Origin: Cloacibacterium caeni_C
Lineage (GTDB): Bacteria > Bacteroidota > Bacteroidia > Flavobacteriales > Weeksellaceae
Assembly (NCBI GenBank): GCA_002422665.1
Contig: DITA01000006.1
Location: 1-25,365 of the forward strand
Reading direction: 5' to 3'
Length of the DNA stretch: 25,365 bases
The position numbers and the translations under genes were made by a program. This document shows, piece after piece, positions 6,748-14,346 of the stretch (positions within the stretch are counted from its first letter, which is position 1; each line of letters starts with the position of its first letter). The notes beneath the pieces are model-generated. The model saw only the letters and a list, made by a program, of their open reading frames with translations, was not told the origin of the DNA and did not search any database.

Positions 6748-7719
6748 GAATAAATCGTTAGCAGTGATGCTCTTATCGTGCTTGGTGTAATCTACTGGTC
6801 TTTTTGCAAAGAAGTCATCTAATGAATTGGCGAAAACTTCTTCCTCGAACCACGTCATTGGTCTGTATTGTTCAGGGGTTACGTTGTAACGGGTTTTCAT
6901 GCCAATTTTTTTCAAAGAATCGTCTACTCTGTATTTCATAAAATTCAGCAAGTCTTCTTTTGAGAACATGTCTATCTCTCCCGCTTCAAAAATCCAGTCT
7001 AGAATTTTCGCTTCCAGTTCTACAGAACGGTCTACTAAACCATAAATATCTTCGATGTCTGCATCGGTCAATAATTCTGGTTGCTCTTCACGGATTTTAT
7101 TGATTAAATAGATTCCAGCATTGGCGTGAATCTGTTCATCTACAGAGGTCCAAGCGATAATATTCGATACATTTTTCATGTAACCTTTGAATCTTGTAAA
7201 AGATAAAATCGTGGCAAACTGACTGAACAGCGAAACGTTTTCTATTAAAATAGAAAATAATAACAATGAAGAAACGTACTCTTTATGATTGGTAGATTTC
7301 GCATTGGCTAAAACGGTGTTCAAATAGTCTATTCTCTCTCTGATGGCAGGAATTTCAATCACATTATTGAATTCATCATTATATCCTAATACTTCCAATA
7401 ATCTAGAATAAGCCTCACTGTGACGGAATTCGCATTCTGCAAAGGTAGCACCTAAACCATTGAGTTCTGGTTTCGGCATGTGGTTGTACAGATTTCCCCA
7501 GAAGGTTTTTACAGAAACTTCAATTTGAGCAATCGCTAAAAGCGCATGCTTTACCGCATTTTGTTCGTACGGCTGAAGATTAGAATGGAAATCTTGTACA
7601 TCCGCAGTAAAATCTATTTCTGAGTGTACCCAAAAAGATTTATTAATAGCATCAACAAATTGTAGTACTTCCGGATATTCAAAAGGTTTATAACTGATAC
7701 GTTTGTCAAAAATTCCCAT
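6745..7719 (-). CDS. nrdB: ribonucleotide reductase class I, beta (radical) subunit
   Basis: A 324-residue ferritin-like subunit that houses the metal centre and stable radical needed by NrdA. Metal ligands and radical residue can be placed by comparison with E. coli R2: E67 in AIAQIEVSV, E97 and H100 in AECEFRHSEAY, radical Tyr Y104 in the same motif, E160 in SILIENVS, and E195 and H198 in VDEQIHANAG. The C-terminus (TKHDKSITANDLF) is the flexible NrdA-binding tail. The N-terminus (MGIFDKRISYKPFEYPEVLQF) goes straight into the helical domain, so the ATP-cone seen in NrdB of some flavobacteria is absent. Since Y104 is retained, a Tyr-radical cofactor is likely. The gene is first in the nrdBA unit and has a near-ideal promoter at 7763-7792. 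Confidence 0.96.
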   Translation of the reverse strand: MGIFDKRISYKPFEYPEVLQFVDAINKSFWVHSEIDFTADVQDFHSNLQPYEQNAVKHALLAIAQIEVSVKTFWGNLYNHMPKPELNGLGATFAECEFRHSEAYSRLLEVLGYNDEFNNVIEIPAIRERIDYLNTVLANAKSTNHKEYVSSLLLFSILIENVSLFSQFATILSFTRFKGYMKNVSNIIAWTSVDEQIHANAGIYLINKIREEQPELLTDADIEDIYGLVDRSVELEAKILDWIFEAGEIDMFSKEDLLNFMKYRVDDSLKKIGMKTRYNVTPEQYRPMTWFEEEVFANSLDDFFAKRPVDYTKHDKSITANDLF

Positions 7720-7762
7720 AGCTTGTTGCTTTTTTTATTAATTACCTGATTAAGTCTGTCTA

Positions 7763-7792
7763 CAAAAATAGAAATTGAAGTTATAAATCAAA
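7763..7792 (-). promoter_or_regulatory. promoter of nrdBA
   Basis: On the minus strand TTTG (7789-7792) and TATTTTTG (7763-7770) are separated by 18 nt, close to the ideal Bacteroidota sigma-A spacing. The start codon of nrdB is 43 nt further on. The rest of the 7720-8050 gap shows only a weak plus-strand -7 candidate (AATTTTTG, 7988-7995) for the efflux operon and no other structure I can support. Confidence 0.65.
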
Positions 7793-8050
7793 AATGAAAA
7801 CGCCTCATTCATGTTAAATTTTTGGTTTTTAGGGGCAAAAGTTTTCCACAATTACATAGAGGTTTGATGAATAAAGCCTTTGCGTGGACTTGGCACTTAA
7901 ATAGGGCTTTTGTAAGGTATTTTTAATTAAACAATTACACAGAATTTCATTATTTAAAGACTTTTACAATTAAACAAAAGATTTTAAAATTTTTGCATTT
8001 TTTTTCTTGTAACAAGTTTCTAAAATTTACTACTTATTCCAAAAAAGCCC

Positions 8051-8740
8051 ATGCTAGTCATCAAGGATTTACATAAGTCTTACGATATCGGTCATAATAA
8101 GTTGCACGTATTGAAAGGAATTAACCTAGAAATCAGCGAAGGAGAGTTCGTTTCGATTATGGGAAGTTCTGGTTCTGGAAAGTCTACTTTACTGAATATC
8201 ATTGGTATTTTAGATGAAAAAGACAGCGGAATCTATCAATTAGATGGCATTCCTATAGAACATCTCACCGAAACCAAAGCGGCAGAATACAGAAGTAAAT
8301 TCTTGGGATTTGTTTTCCAATCGTTCAATTTAATTGGGTATAAAACGGCATTAGAAAATGTAGCGCTTCCTTTGTATTACCAAGATGTACCTAGAAAAGA
8401 GCGAAACCAACGCGCGATGGAATATTTAGAAAAAGTAGGTTTAGCACAATGGGCGAATCACTTGCCTAATGAACTTTCGGGTGGACAAAAACAGCGTGTA
8501 GCGATTGCAAGAGCTTTAATTACCAATCCTAAAGTGATTTTGGCGGATGAACCAACCGGAGCACTCGATTCTCAGACCACTCATGATATTATGAAACTTC
8601 TTCAAGATATTAATAACGAAGGAAAAACCATCATCGTAGTTACCCACGAACCTGATGTAGCGGCTCAAACCAAGAGAAATGTACATTTGAGAGATGGTGT
8701 CATTGAAACGGATGAGTATATACAGCAGGTGGTATTGTAA
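8051..8740 (+). CDS. ABC transporter ATP-binding protein (MacB/LolD type)
   Basis: A 229-residue ATPase that powers the adjoining permeases. Walker A is GSSGSGKST at 38-46, the Q-loop is FVFQSFNL near 87-94, the signature LSGGQ is at 142-146, Walker B is VILADEP at 162-168 and the switch His is H199 in VVTHEPD. Length and spacing match the MacB/LolD/FtsE (type VII, mechanotransmission) class, where ATPase and permease work with a periplasmic adaptor instead of moving substrate through the membrane domain. It is the first gene of a plus-strand set: ATPase, permease, inserted four-helix gene, second permease, membrane-fusion adaptor. It is probably an efflux or export system; the substrate cannot be told from sequence. 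Confidence 0.94.
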   Translation: MLVIKDLHKSYDIGHNKLHVLKGINLEISEGEFVSIMGSSGSGKSTLLNIIGILDEKDSGIYQLDGIPIEHLTETKAAEYRSKFLGFVFQSFNLIGYKTALENVALPLYYQDVPRKERNQRAMEYLEKVGLAQWANHLPNELSGGQKQRVAIARALITNPKVILADEPTGALDSQTTHDIMKLLQDINNEGKTIIVVTHEPDVAAQTKRNVHLRDGVIETDEYIQQVVL

Positions 8741-8793
8741 AGATACGAGATATGAGATGCGAGATTTTGAAAACTCGAAACAAATAAATAAAT

Positions 8794-10023
8794 ATGTTTG
8801 ATATAGACCGTTGGCAAGAAATTTTCAGTTCTATTCGCAGTAATGTATTGCGAACGGTGCTTTCTGGGTTTACCGTAGCGCTGGGTTTATATATTTTTAT
8901 TGTTCTCTTCGGTATTGGAAAAGGATTGCAAAATGCTTTCCAAGAAGGATTTACCAGAGATGCACAGAATCTTATTTCCATTTTTACTGGAAAAACCACC
9001 ATTGCTTATGAAGGCTTACAAGCTGACAGACAAGTAACCCTCAATAATAGTGACTATAATGCTATTGTAGATGCGCATCCTGAAAAAGTGCAGTATTCTA
9101 CTCCACGATATTCTACCAATCTTAATGTAAAATATGGAAAAGAAAGTGGTTTCTACCAAATCAGTGGAGCCAATGATGAAGAGGTAAAAATAGAGAACCG
9201 ACAATTACTCAACGGAAGATTTATCTCTCCAAAAGATATTGACGAAAAACAAAATGTAGCCGTAATCGGTAGAATGGTACAGCGTGACCTTATCAAAAAT
9301 GGAGATCCTGTAGGAAAAGAACTCGAGATTAACGGTAGTGTTTTCAAAGTGATAGGTGTTTTTTCTGATGATGGTGGTGACTGGGACGAACGTATGATTT
9401 CCATCCCTATTTCTACGCTTCAGCAAATGAAAAAAGGTTCTGATACGGTGAGTACGGTGTACATTGCCTATGACGAAAAACTAAATCCTGAACAAGCCCT
9501 CGCTTATAGTGACCAACTGAAAAAAGAATTAAAAGCCAGAAAAAAAGTTTCTCCAGATGATGAAAATGCCGTGGTCGTAAGAAACCGAGCAGAAGGTTTG
9601 AAAGATTCTTTCCAATTTTTATTTGTCATTACCATGATTGTGGGGTTCATTGGTCTCGGAACTTTATTGGCAGGAATTATTGGGATTAGCAATATCATGG
9701 TTTATATCGTGAAAGAAAGAACTCAAGAAATTGGGGTAAGAAAAGCCATCGGTGCTAAACCGAAAAGCATTGTCTCTTTGATTATTCAAGAAAGTATCGT
9801 GATTACTGTGATTTCTGGACTGATTGGTGTTGCTTTAGGCGTTTTGACTTTGAAATTAATTGGCAATAGTTTAGAAGAATATTTCATTAAAGACCCAAGT
9901 GTTGGTTGGCTATTGATTACTGCAGCCTTCATCAGTTTGGTAATGTCTGGATTGCTTGCTGGATTTGTTCCTGCATACAGAGCGAGTAAAATAAAACCAA
10001 TAGAAGCATTAAGAGCGGAGTAA
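8794..10023 (+). CDS. MacB-like ABC transporter permease (first copy)
   Basis: A 409-residue permease with the MacB_PCD/FtsX layout. A cytoplasmic N-terminal helix (MFDIDRWQEIFSSIRSNVLRT) leads into a first membrane span (LSGFTVALGLYIFIVLFGIG, about 23-42). A large periplasmic domain to about residue 270 follows, then three C-terminal spans around 273-300, 328-352 and 368-394. The coupling-loop motif ERTQEIGVRKAIGAKPKSI and the C-terminal PIEALRAE are typical of the family. It starts 53 nt after the ATPase stop. It is paralogous to the permease at 10553-11824 (shared WQEI near the start, the coupling loop and the PAxRAxKIKPIEALR end), so the functional unit is probably a heterodimer of the two. 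Confidence 0.93.
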   Translation: MFDIDRWQEIFSSIRSNVLRTVLSGFTVALGLYIFIVLFGIGKGLQNAFQEGFTRDAQNLISIFTGKTTIAYEGLQADRQVTLNNSDYNAIVDAHPEKVQYSTPRYSTNLNVKYGKESGFYQISGANDEEVKIENRQLLNGRFISPKDIDEKQNVAVIGRMVQRDLIKNGDPVGKELEINGSVFKVIGVFSDDGGDWDERMISIPISTLQQMKKGSDTVSTVYIAYDEKLNPEQALAYSDQLKKELKARKKVSPDDENAVVVRNRAEGLKDSFQFLFVITMIVGFIGLGTLLAGIIGISNIMVYIVKERTQEIGVRKAIGAKPKSIVSLIIQESIVITVISGLIGVALGVLTLKLIGNSLEEYFIKDPSVGWLLITAAFISLVMSGLLAGFVPAYRASKIKPIEALRAE

Positions 10024-10027
10024 TGGA

Positions 10028-10079
10028 GGTGAATTAATTTGTGAATTTTTTCCTTTGGAAAATGAATGGTGAATTTTTT
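10028..10079. repeat. GTGAATT-type repeat, left of the four-helix gene
   Basis: GTGAATT occurs at about 10028, 10040 and 10069 within 52 nt. The part reading GGAAAATGAATGGTGAATT (about 10057-10075) recurs almost exactly at 11857-11876, between the second permease and the adaptor gene, and relatives in opposite orientation lie at 10470-10526. The family therefore brackets the inserted four-helix gene and also exists without it. Confidence 0.65.
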
Positions 10080-10113
10080 CAATTGAAATTTTTATAAACT
10101 TATAACCATAAAT

Positions 10114-10467
10114 ATGTTTTTAAACTTAAACCATTATAATTTAGATGTATACAAGGCAGCAAAAGAATTGAGAAAACAATGTTACAAGACCATAAGATTT
10201 TTGCCTGATGCAGAAAAATATAATTTAATTGATCAAATGAGAAGAGCATCTACATCTATCGTTTTGAATATTTCAGAAGGCTCTTCTAGAAAGTCAAAAA
10301 TTGAAAGAAACAGGTTTTATGAAATAGCAAGAGGCTCAATCATAGAAATTGATTCTTGTTGTGAAATCATTTTAGAAGAGAAATATTTAGAACAAGAAGA
10401 TTTAACAGACTTAGGAAAAAATATTAAAACAACTTTTATATTATTATCAAAATTAATGAATAGTTGA
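10114..10467 (+). CDS. four-helix bundle protein (23S rRNA intervening-sequence/S23 type)
   Basis: A 117-residue all-helical protein of the IVP/S23 'four helix bundle' family, first known from open reading frames inside intervening sequences of 23S rRNA genes and later found scattered in many Bacteroidota genomes. Typical parts are YNLDVYKAAKELRKQ, FLPDAEKYNLIDQMRRASTSIVLNISEGSSRKSKIERNRFYEIARGSIIEIDSCCEI (the R-R-A-S-x-S-I-x-x-N-I-x-E-G core) and a last helix. Its function is unknown; small homologs pentamerise and are thought to bind RNA. It interrupts an efflux operon between two paralogous permeases, in the same direction, and sits between GTGAATT-type repeats, which suggests a mobile or formerly mobile unit. 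It has no visible promoter of its own. The reading frame is intact. Confidence 0.9.
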   Translation: MFLNLNHYNLDVYKAAKELRKQCYKTIRFLPDAEKYNLIDQMRRASTSIVLNISEGSSRKSKIERNRFYEIARGSIIEIDSCCEIILEEKYLEQEDLTDLGKNIKTTFILLSKLMNS

Positions 10468-10469
10468 AA

Positions 10470-10535
10470 AAAGTGAATCGTGAATTTAAAATTCATTCGT
10501 AGAAATTCACCCAAAGAAATTCACTTTTGCAAAGC
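10470..10535. repeat. GTGAATT/AATTCAC inverted repeats, right of the four-helix gene
   Basis: GTGAATCGTGAATTT (about 10473-10487) is followed by AAATTCAC units at about 10503-10510 and 10518-10525. The block is therefore a set of inverted copies able to fold on itself, ending with the small hairpin TTTTGC-AAA-GCAAAA. It belongs to the same family as 10028-10079 and 11827-11877. Confidence 0.6.
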
Positions 10536-10552
10536 AAAAAATTGAGAACAAT

Positions 10553-11824
10553 ATGAACATCATATTCAAAATAGATACGTGGCAAGAAATTTATTATTCA
10601 CTTAAAAATAATAAACTTCGTACTTTCCTCACCATGATTGGTGTAGGTTGGGGTATGTTTTTGTTTGTTAGTTTATTGGGAGCTGCAAAAGGCATGGAAA
10701 ACGGTTTTGATAAATTATTTTCTGGATTTGCGACCAACTCTATTTTTATGTGGGCACAGAATACTACTATTCCATATAACGGTTTTCCGAAAGGCAGACA
10801 ACTGAGTTTGCACCTTCCAGATATGGATTTATTGGAAAAGAAAATCCCACAGATTGATTACATTTCGCCTCAAAACTCCAGAGGAAATTTTGGAAATCCT
10901 GGTGAACAAATGAACCGCAACGGAAAATCTACCACGTATACCCTTACTGGAGATTATCCTGCAGGAAATAAAATTTCTGAAAAGAAATTAATCTTCGGAA
11001 GATATATCAATGATGCAGATGTTACTGCGAGTAAAAACGTAGTTGTCATCGGTGAAGAAATTTATAAAAACTTCTTTGATGCCAAGAAAAATGAAAATCC
11101 TATTGGGAAATCTATCAATATCAAAGGTATTTTCTTTAACGTCATCGGTGTTTATAAGGTAGCCAAAGCTGGTGGACCTATGGATAATGATACCACAGCG
11201 TACATTCCGCTTTCTACTTATACTAAAATGTATAATGATGGAGACAAAGTAGGCTTTTTTGCCATCGTGAGTAAACCAGAAGCCAATCTGGAAACCGTAG
11301 AAGAACAAGCAAAACTAGAACTTAAAAAGAAAAACAACGTTTCTCCTGAAGACACCAACGCTTTTGGAAGTTTCAACTTGGGGAAAATGTTCGGGAAAAT
11401 GTATGGTTTTTTAACAGGAATGCAATTGCTCACCATTATTGTAGGAGCGCTAACCATTTTAGCGGGAGTGATTGCGATTTCTAACATTTTATTGATTACA
11501 GTAAAAGAAAGAACCAAAGAAATAGGCATCCGAAGAGCTTTGGGAGCGAAGCCTTCTGAAGTAAGAAATCAGATTTTGCTAGAAAGTGTGGTGATTACTT
11601 TGACTTCGGGATTATTAGGATTTATTTTCGGGATTTTCCTTTTGATGATTATCAATGCGATGACTCAGAACCAAGATGCTTTCCCTTTTTATAATCCTAC
11701 GGTAAATTATTCACACGTTTTTGCAGCGATGGCGGTGATGACGATTTTAGGACTTCTCATCGGGATGATTCCTGCACAAAGAGCCGTGAAAATTAAACCA
11801 ATAGAAGCTTTAAGAAGCGAATAA
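10553..11824 (+). CDS. MacB-like ABC transporter permease (second copy)
   Basis: A 423-residue paralog of the permease at 8794-10023 with the same layout: KIDTWQEIYYSLKNNKLRTFLTMIGVGWGMFLFVSLLGAAKG at the N-terminus including the first span, a periplasmic domain, and three C-terminal spans. The coupling loop ERTKEIGIRRALGAKPSEVRNQI and the end PAQRAVKIKPIEALRSE match the first copy closely. Periplasmic regions are more diverged (for example the ISPQNSRGNFGNPGEQMNRNGK loop), as expected for two subunits that touch different faces of an adaptor. It starts 85 nt after the four-helix gene. Its upstream spacer is mostly repeat and has no obvious promoter, so expression probably depends on read-through from 8051. 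Confidence 0.93.
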   Translation: MNIIFKIDTWQEIYYSLKNNKLRTFLTMIGVGWGMFLFVSLLGAAKGMENGFDKLFSGFATNSIFMWAQNTTIPYNGFPKGRQLSLHLPDMDLLEKKIPQIDYISPQNSRGNFGNPGEQMNRNGKSTTYTLTGDYPAGNKISEKKLIFGRYINDADVTASKNVVVIGEEIYKNFFDAKKNENPIGKSINIKGIFFNVIGVYKVAKAGGPMDNDTTAYIPLSTYTKMYNDGDKVGFFAIVSKPEANLETVEEQAKLELKKKNNVSPEDTNAFGSFNLGKMFGKMYGFLTGMQLLTIIVGALTILAGVIAISNILLITVKERTKEIGIRRALGAKPSEVRNQILLESVVITLTSGLLGFIFGIFLLMIINAMTQNQDAFPFYNPTVNYSHVFAAMAVMTILGLLIGMIPAQRAVKIKPIEALRSE

Positions 11825-11826
11825 TA

Positions 11827-11877
11827 CATGTGAATTTGCTATTGTTATTTTCTTTGGGAAAATGAATGGTGAATTAA
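11827..11877. repeat. GTGAATT-type repeat without an associated gene
   Basis: GTGAATT at about 11828 and a stretch reading TTTCTTTGGGAAAATGAATG continuing into GTGAATT (to about 11877) match the block left of the four-helix gene with one indel and one substitution in the core. It sits between the permease and adaptor genes. Confidence 0.6.
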
Positions 11878-11918
11878 AAATAAATTAAAATTGACAATAA
11901 TTAAATATTTCATATAAA

Positions 11919-13109
11919 ATGAAAAACTTAACCTTCAAAAAAGTAGTTTATATTCTCTTAGGTTTGCTTTTTGCAGCTGGACTTCTGATGGGAATAAGTT
12001 ACCTGATTAAATCTAATTCTCAAGAAAGCGAAGCTTTTCTCACCAGAAAACCATTCGTGCAAAATCTTGATGATAAAGTAATGGCTACTGGTAAAATAGT
12101 TCCGAGAGAAGAAGTAGAAATTAAGCCGAATATGTCTGGGATTATAGACAAAATCTTGGTAAAAGAAGGCGACCATGTTTCTGCGGGAGAACTTATTGCT
12201 ACCCTTAAAATTGTACCGAGTGTTCCTCAGGTAAATGCTGCTCAACAAGAAGTGCAAAATGCAAATCTTCAAATTAACAATGCTAAAATTAATTTGGCAA
12301 ATCAGCAACAGCAATTTGCGATGCAACAGCGTTTGTACACTCAAGGCGTAATTTCTAAACAAGAGTTTCTTACTGCTCAACAGCAATTGCAATCCATGCA
12401 AAATCAGTTGAAAAACGCGCAACAACAATTGCAAACCGCTCAGAAAAATCTACAAATCGCCAGAACTGGTGTTGCCGAAGGTTTACAAAGTCTTGCTACT
12501 ACTCAAATTCGTTCTAAAGCCACTGGAACGGTACTAGAAGTTCCTGTAAAAGTTGGTTATCAGGTAATTGAAGCCAATCAATTTAACGCTGGAACGACCA
12601 TCTGTAGTGTTGCAGACCTTAACTCTCTTATTTTTGAAGGAAAAATAGACGAAGCTCAAGCTGGAAAAATTAAGGAAGGCATGGAGATGAACATCGTCAT
12701 CGGTGCTTTACAAAATAAAACTTTCCCAGGAAGAGTAACCATGATTGCTCCAAAAGGAAAAGATGAAAACGGAACCATCAAATTCCCAATTGAAGGAGAC
12801 GTTTTTAACCCTAATAATGAATACATCAGAGCTGGATTTTCTGCCAATGGCGAAATTGTATTGAGCTCTCAGAAAAACGCTTTACTTTTAGACGAAAGTC
12901 TTATTCAATATGAAAAACAAAATGGTAAAGATGTTCCTTTTGTAGAAGTAAAACAGAAAGACGGAAAATTCAAAAAAGTGACCGTAAAACTGGGTGCATC
13001 TGATGGAATTAATGTTCAAATTCTTTCAGGAATTACTAAAGATTCTGAAGTAAAAGTTTGGAACCCATCTGATAAAGACAAAGAAGAACTCAAAGAGAAG
13101 AAAAAATAA
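11919..13109 (+). CDS. MacA/HlyD-like periplasmic adaptor (membrane fusion protein)
   Basis: A 396-residue adaptor that links an inner-membrane ABC transporter to an outer-membrane channel. An N-terminal anchor span (VVYILLGLLFAAGLLMGISYLI, about 9-30) precedes the first barrel half. The lipoyl-like domain is split: VEIKPNMSGIIDKILVKEGDHVSAGELIATL (about 67-97) and, after a hairpin, RSKATGTVLEVPVKVGYQVIEANQ. Between them is a Gln-rich coiled coil (about 103-192) containing QQFAMQQRLYTQGVISKQEF. The following beta-barrel and membrane-proximal domains look complete. It lies 94 nt after the second permease. No TolC-like gene is seen here, so the outer-membrane partner would be encoded elsewhere. 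The terminator at 13141 ends the operon. Confidence 0.93.
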   Translation: MKNLTFKKVVYILLGLLFAAGLLMGISYLIKSNSQESEAFLTRKPFVQNLDDKVMATGKIVPREEVEIKPNMSGIIDKILVKEGDHVSAGELIATLKIVPSVPQVNAAQQEVQNANLQINNAKINLANQQQQFAMQQRLYTQGVISKQEFLTAQQQLQSMQNQLKNAQQQLQTAQKNLQIARTGVAEGLQSLATTQIRSKATGTVLEVPVKVGYQVIEANQFNAGTTICSVADLNSLIFEGKIDEAQAGKIKEGMEMNIVIGALQNKTFPGRVTMIAPKGKDENGTIKFPIEGDVFNPNNEYIRAGFSANGEIVLSSQKNALLLDESLIQYEKQNGKDVPFVEVKQKDGKFKKVTVKLGASDGINVQILSGITKDSEVKVWNPSDKDKEELKEKKK

Positions 13110-13140
13110 AACTGCCTAATCATACAAATGAAAAATGAAA

Positions 13141-13175
13141 AGACTCCAACATTATTTGTTGGAGTTTTTCTTTTG
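13141..13175 (+). terminator. shared terminator between efflux operon and TPR gene
   Basis: The stem ACTCCAACA (13143-13151) pairs with TGTTGGAGT (13157-13165), followed by TTTTCTTTT on the plus strand. It also overlaps the last codons of the convergent TPR gene, and the minus strand has a looser T-rich tail, so it may serve both directions. Confidence 0.8.
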
Positions 13176-13664
13176 AACCTTATTTTTAGGTTTTCCTATT
13201 TTAGATTTTACCAATTCTATTCTTTCATTTAAAAAATCGATGTAGTTTTTATTGGGTGCCATTTTCTTTGCTTTTTCAACAGCTTTCAGTGCTTTTTTAA
13301 ATTGTCCTTGCTTTTCAAAGAAGATGGCTTTTCTGTAGCGTATTCTAGATTGATCAATTCCTTTAATTTTTTTAGCATAATCTATCAGTTTTTTCGCTTC
13401 TTCATAATCTTCATTGTTCAGCAAACAATCTATATAAAACAGCGGTGTAGAAACAGAATCTAGTTTCACTTGCATGGCTTCTTCGAAGTAAGATTTTGCG
13501 GTTTCATAATCTTGCAAAACTTCAGAATACACCCTTCCTAAAAGACAAAGACTCTCTGCATTATGGTCATCATAAGACAAGGCATAATTCAGTGCTTCCA
13601 TGGTTTCCTCTAGGTTATAGGGAAAATTATCTAAGGCTTGAAAATAGTATTTGTTTGTTGTCAT
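13152..13664 (-). CDS. TPR-repeat protein, last gene of the rtcB-prfH set
   Basis: A 170-residue tetratricopeptide-repeat protein. About three to four TPR units can be seen: NLEETMEALNYALSYDDHNAESLCLLGRVY, then DYETAKSYFEEAMQVKLDSVSTPLFYIDCLL, then DYEEAKKLIDYAKKIKGIDQSRIRYRKAIFF, then QFKKALKAVEKAKKMAPN. The C-terminal tail is strongly basic (KSKIGKPKNKVQKKNSNK). No signal peptide is present, so it is cytoplasmic. It starts only 3 nt after the prfH stop, which points to one transcript with prfH and rtcB. A TPR scaffold with a basic tail could help bring repair factors to RNA or the ribosome, but that is inference from position. The final codons form one arm of the terminator hairpin. Confidence 0.85.
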   Translation of the reverse strand: MTTNKYYFQALDNFPYNLEETMEALNYALSYDDHNAESLCLLGRVYSEVLQDYETAKSYFEEAMQVKLDSVSTPLFYIDCLLNNEDYEEAKKLIDYAKKIKGIDQSRIRYRKAIFFEKQGQFKKALKAVEKAKKMAPNKNYIDFLNERIELVKSKIGKPKNKVQKKNSNK

Positions 13665-13667
13665 TTT

Positions 13668-14264
13668 TTACATTTTAAAAATTTTCTTGGGATTTCCTCT
13701 TTCCAATTGGAGATGATTCATCCACTGATTTTGTTTTTGTGCCGAAGATTTTTTGGCATTTATTTCTAAAATCTTCAACTTCAATCTTTCGACTGCGATT
13801 TTTTTATTTTCCAATTGCGAACGAGAATCCATCGCTACCACTTGAATTTTTGTAGGCAAATGCGTCACGCGAACTGCGGAATTTACTTTGTTCACGTTTT
13901 GTCCACCATTTCCAGAACTTCTCATGGTTTGAAATTCGAGTTCTTTTTCATCGAGTTCAAGTTCAAAGAAATTTTCGATTTCAAAAACGCCAATGAACCA
14001 ATTTTTACGTTGATGATGTGGTCTTAATTTACTTTTCCCGATGAATTGAATGCTTCCTTTCCAAGAATTTAGAAATTCAGGATTCTCCTCTACCTCAAAA
14101 GTAATCGACTGGAAACCTGAAACTTCACCTTCTATCATTTTTACCACTTTGTAGTCCAATTTTAGAATTTCCATTTCTTTTTTCATGAGGTTAAAGGTTT
14201 CTTGTACAAAAAATTCGCATTCTACAGGTCCTTTTCCTGAGGTGATTTGTATTATTTGTTTCAT
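13668..14264 (-). CDS. prfH: peptide chain release factor H-like protein
   Basis: A 198-residue member of the RF-H family, relatives of class I release factors that keep the peptidyl-tRNA hydrolysis domain but lack the normal stop-codon-reading domain. The GGQ motif is at 120-122 in MRSSGNGGQNVNKVNSAVRV. RPHHQRKNWFIGV at 81-93 and the N-terminal QITSGKGPVECEFFV are also typical of RF-H. Published work links RF-H with RtcB2 in rescue of ribosomes whose 16S decoding centre has been cleaved: RF-H frees the stalled peptide and RtcB reseals the RNA. I start at the ATG at 14262-14264. An upstream in-frame Met would add 18 residues encoded by a period-7 repeat. The gene is 81 nt downstream of rtcB. 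Confidence 0.92.
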   Translation of the reverse strand: MKQIIQITSGKGPVECEFFVQETFNLMKKEMEILKLDYKVVKMIEGEVSGFQSITFEVEENPEFLNSWKGSIQFIGKSKLRPHHQRKNWFIGVFEIENFFELELDEKELEFQTMRSSGNGGQNVNKVNSAVRVTHLPTKIQVVAMDSRSQLENKKIAVERLKLKILEINAKKSSAQKQNQWMNHLQLERGNPKKIFKM

Positions 14265-14269
14265 TTTAT

Positions 14270-14346
14270 TTGTTGTTTGTTGATGGTTGTTCGTTGATGG
14301 TTTATGATTTTTAACCAAAAACTATCAACTAAAAACTGACAACCAT
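14270..14346. repeat. mirrored period-7 repeat arrays between rtcB and prfH
   Basis: Six heptads of the form TTGTTGA/TGGTTGT run from 14270 to 14311. Five heptads of the opposite strand type (TAACCAA, AAACTAT, CAACTAA and so on) run from 14312 to 14346, making an imperfect inverted repeat in strict 7-nt register. The array ends exactly at the rtcB stop codon and abuts the prfH leader, so it forms nearly the whole intercistronic spacer. Confidence 0.75.

Noticed and set aside
7845..7875. Possible NrdR box upstream of nrdB
   Set aside because: CCACAATTACATAGAGG only loosely resembles the NrdR palindrome, and no second box at the usual spacing was found.
8700..10082. Minus-strand ORFs across the first permease
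   Set aside because: They are shadows of the plus-strand ABC genes and have no family features.
14265..14318. Longer prfH start adding 18 residues
   Set aside because: The extra codons (KPSTNNHQQTTNK and so on) are simply the period-7 repeat read in frame. The family N-terminus begins at MKQIIQITSGKG.
14270..14346. CRISPR-like array
   Set aside because: The 7-nt periodic units have no spacers and no cas genes are in the window.
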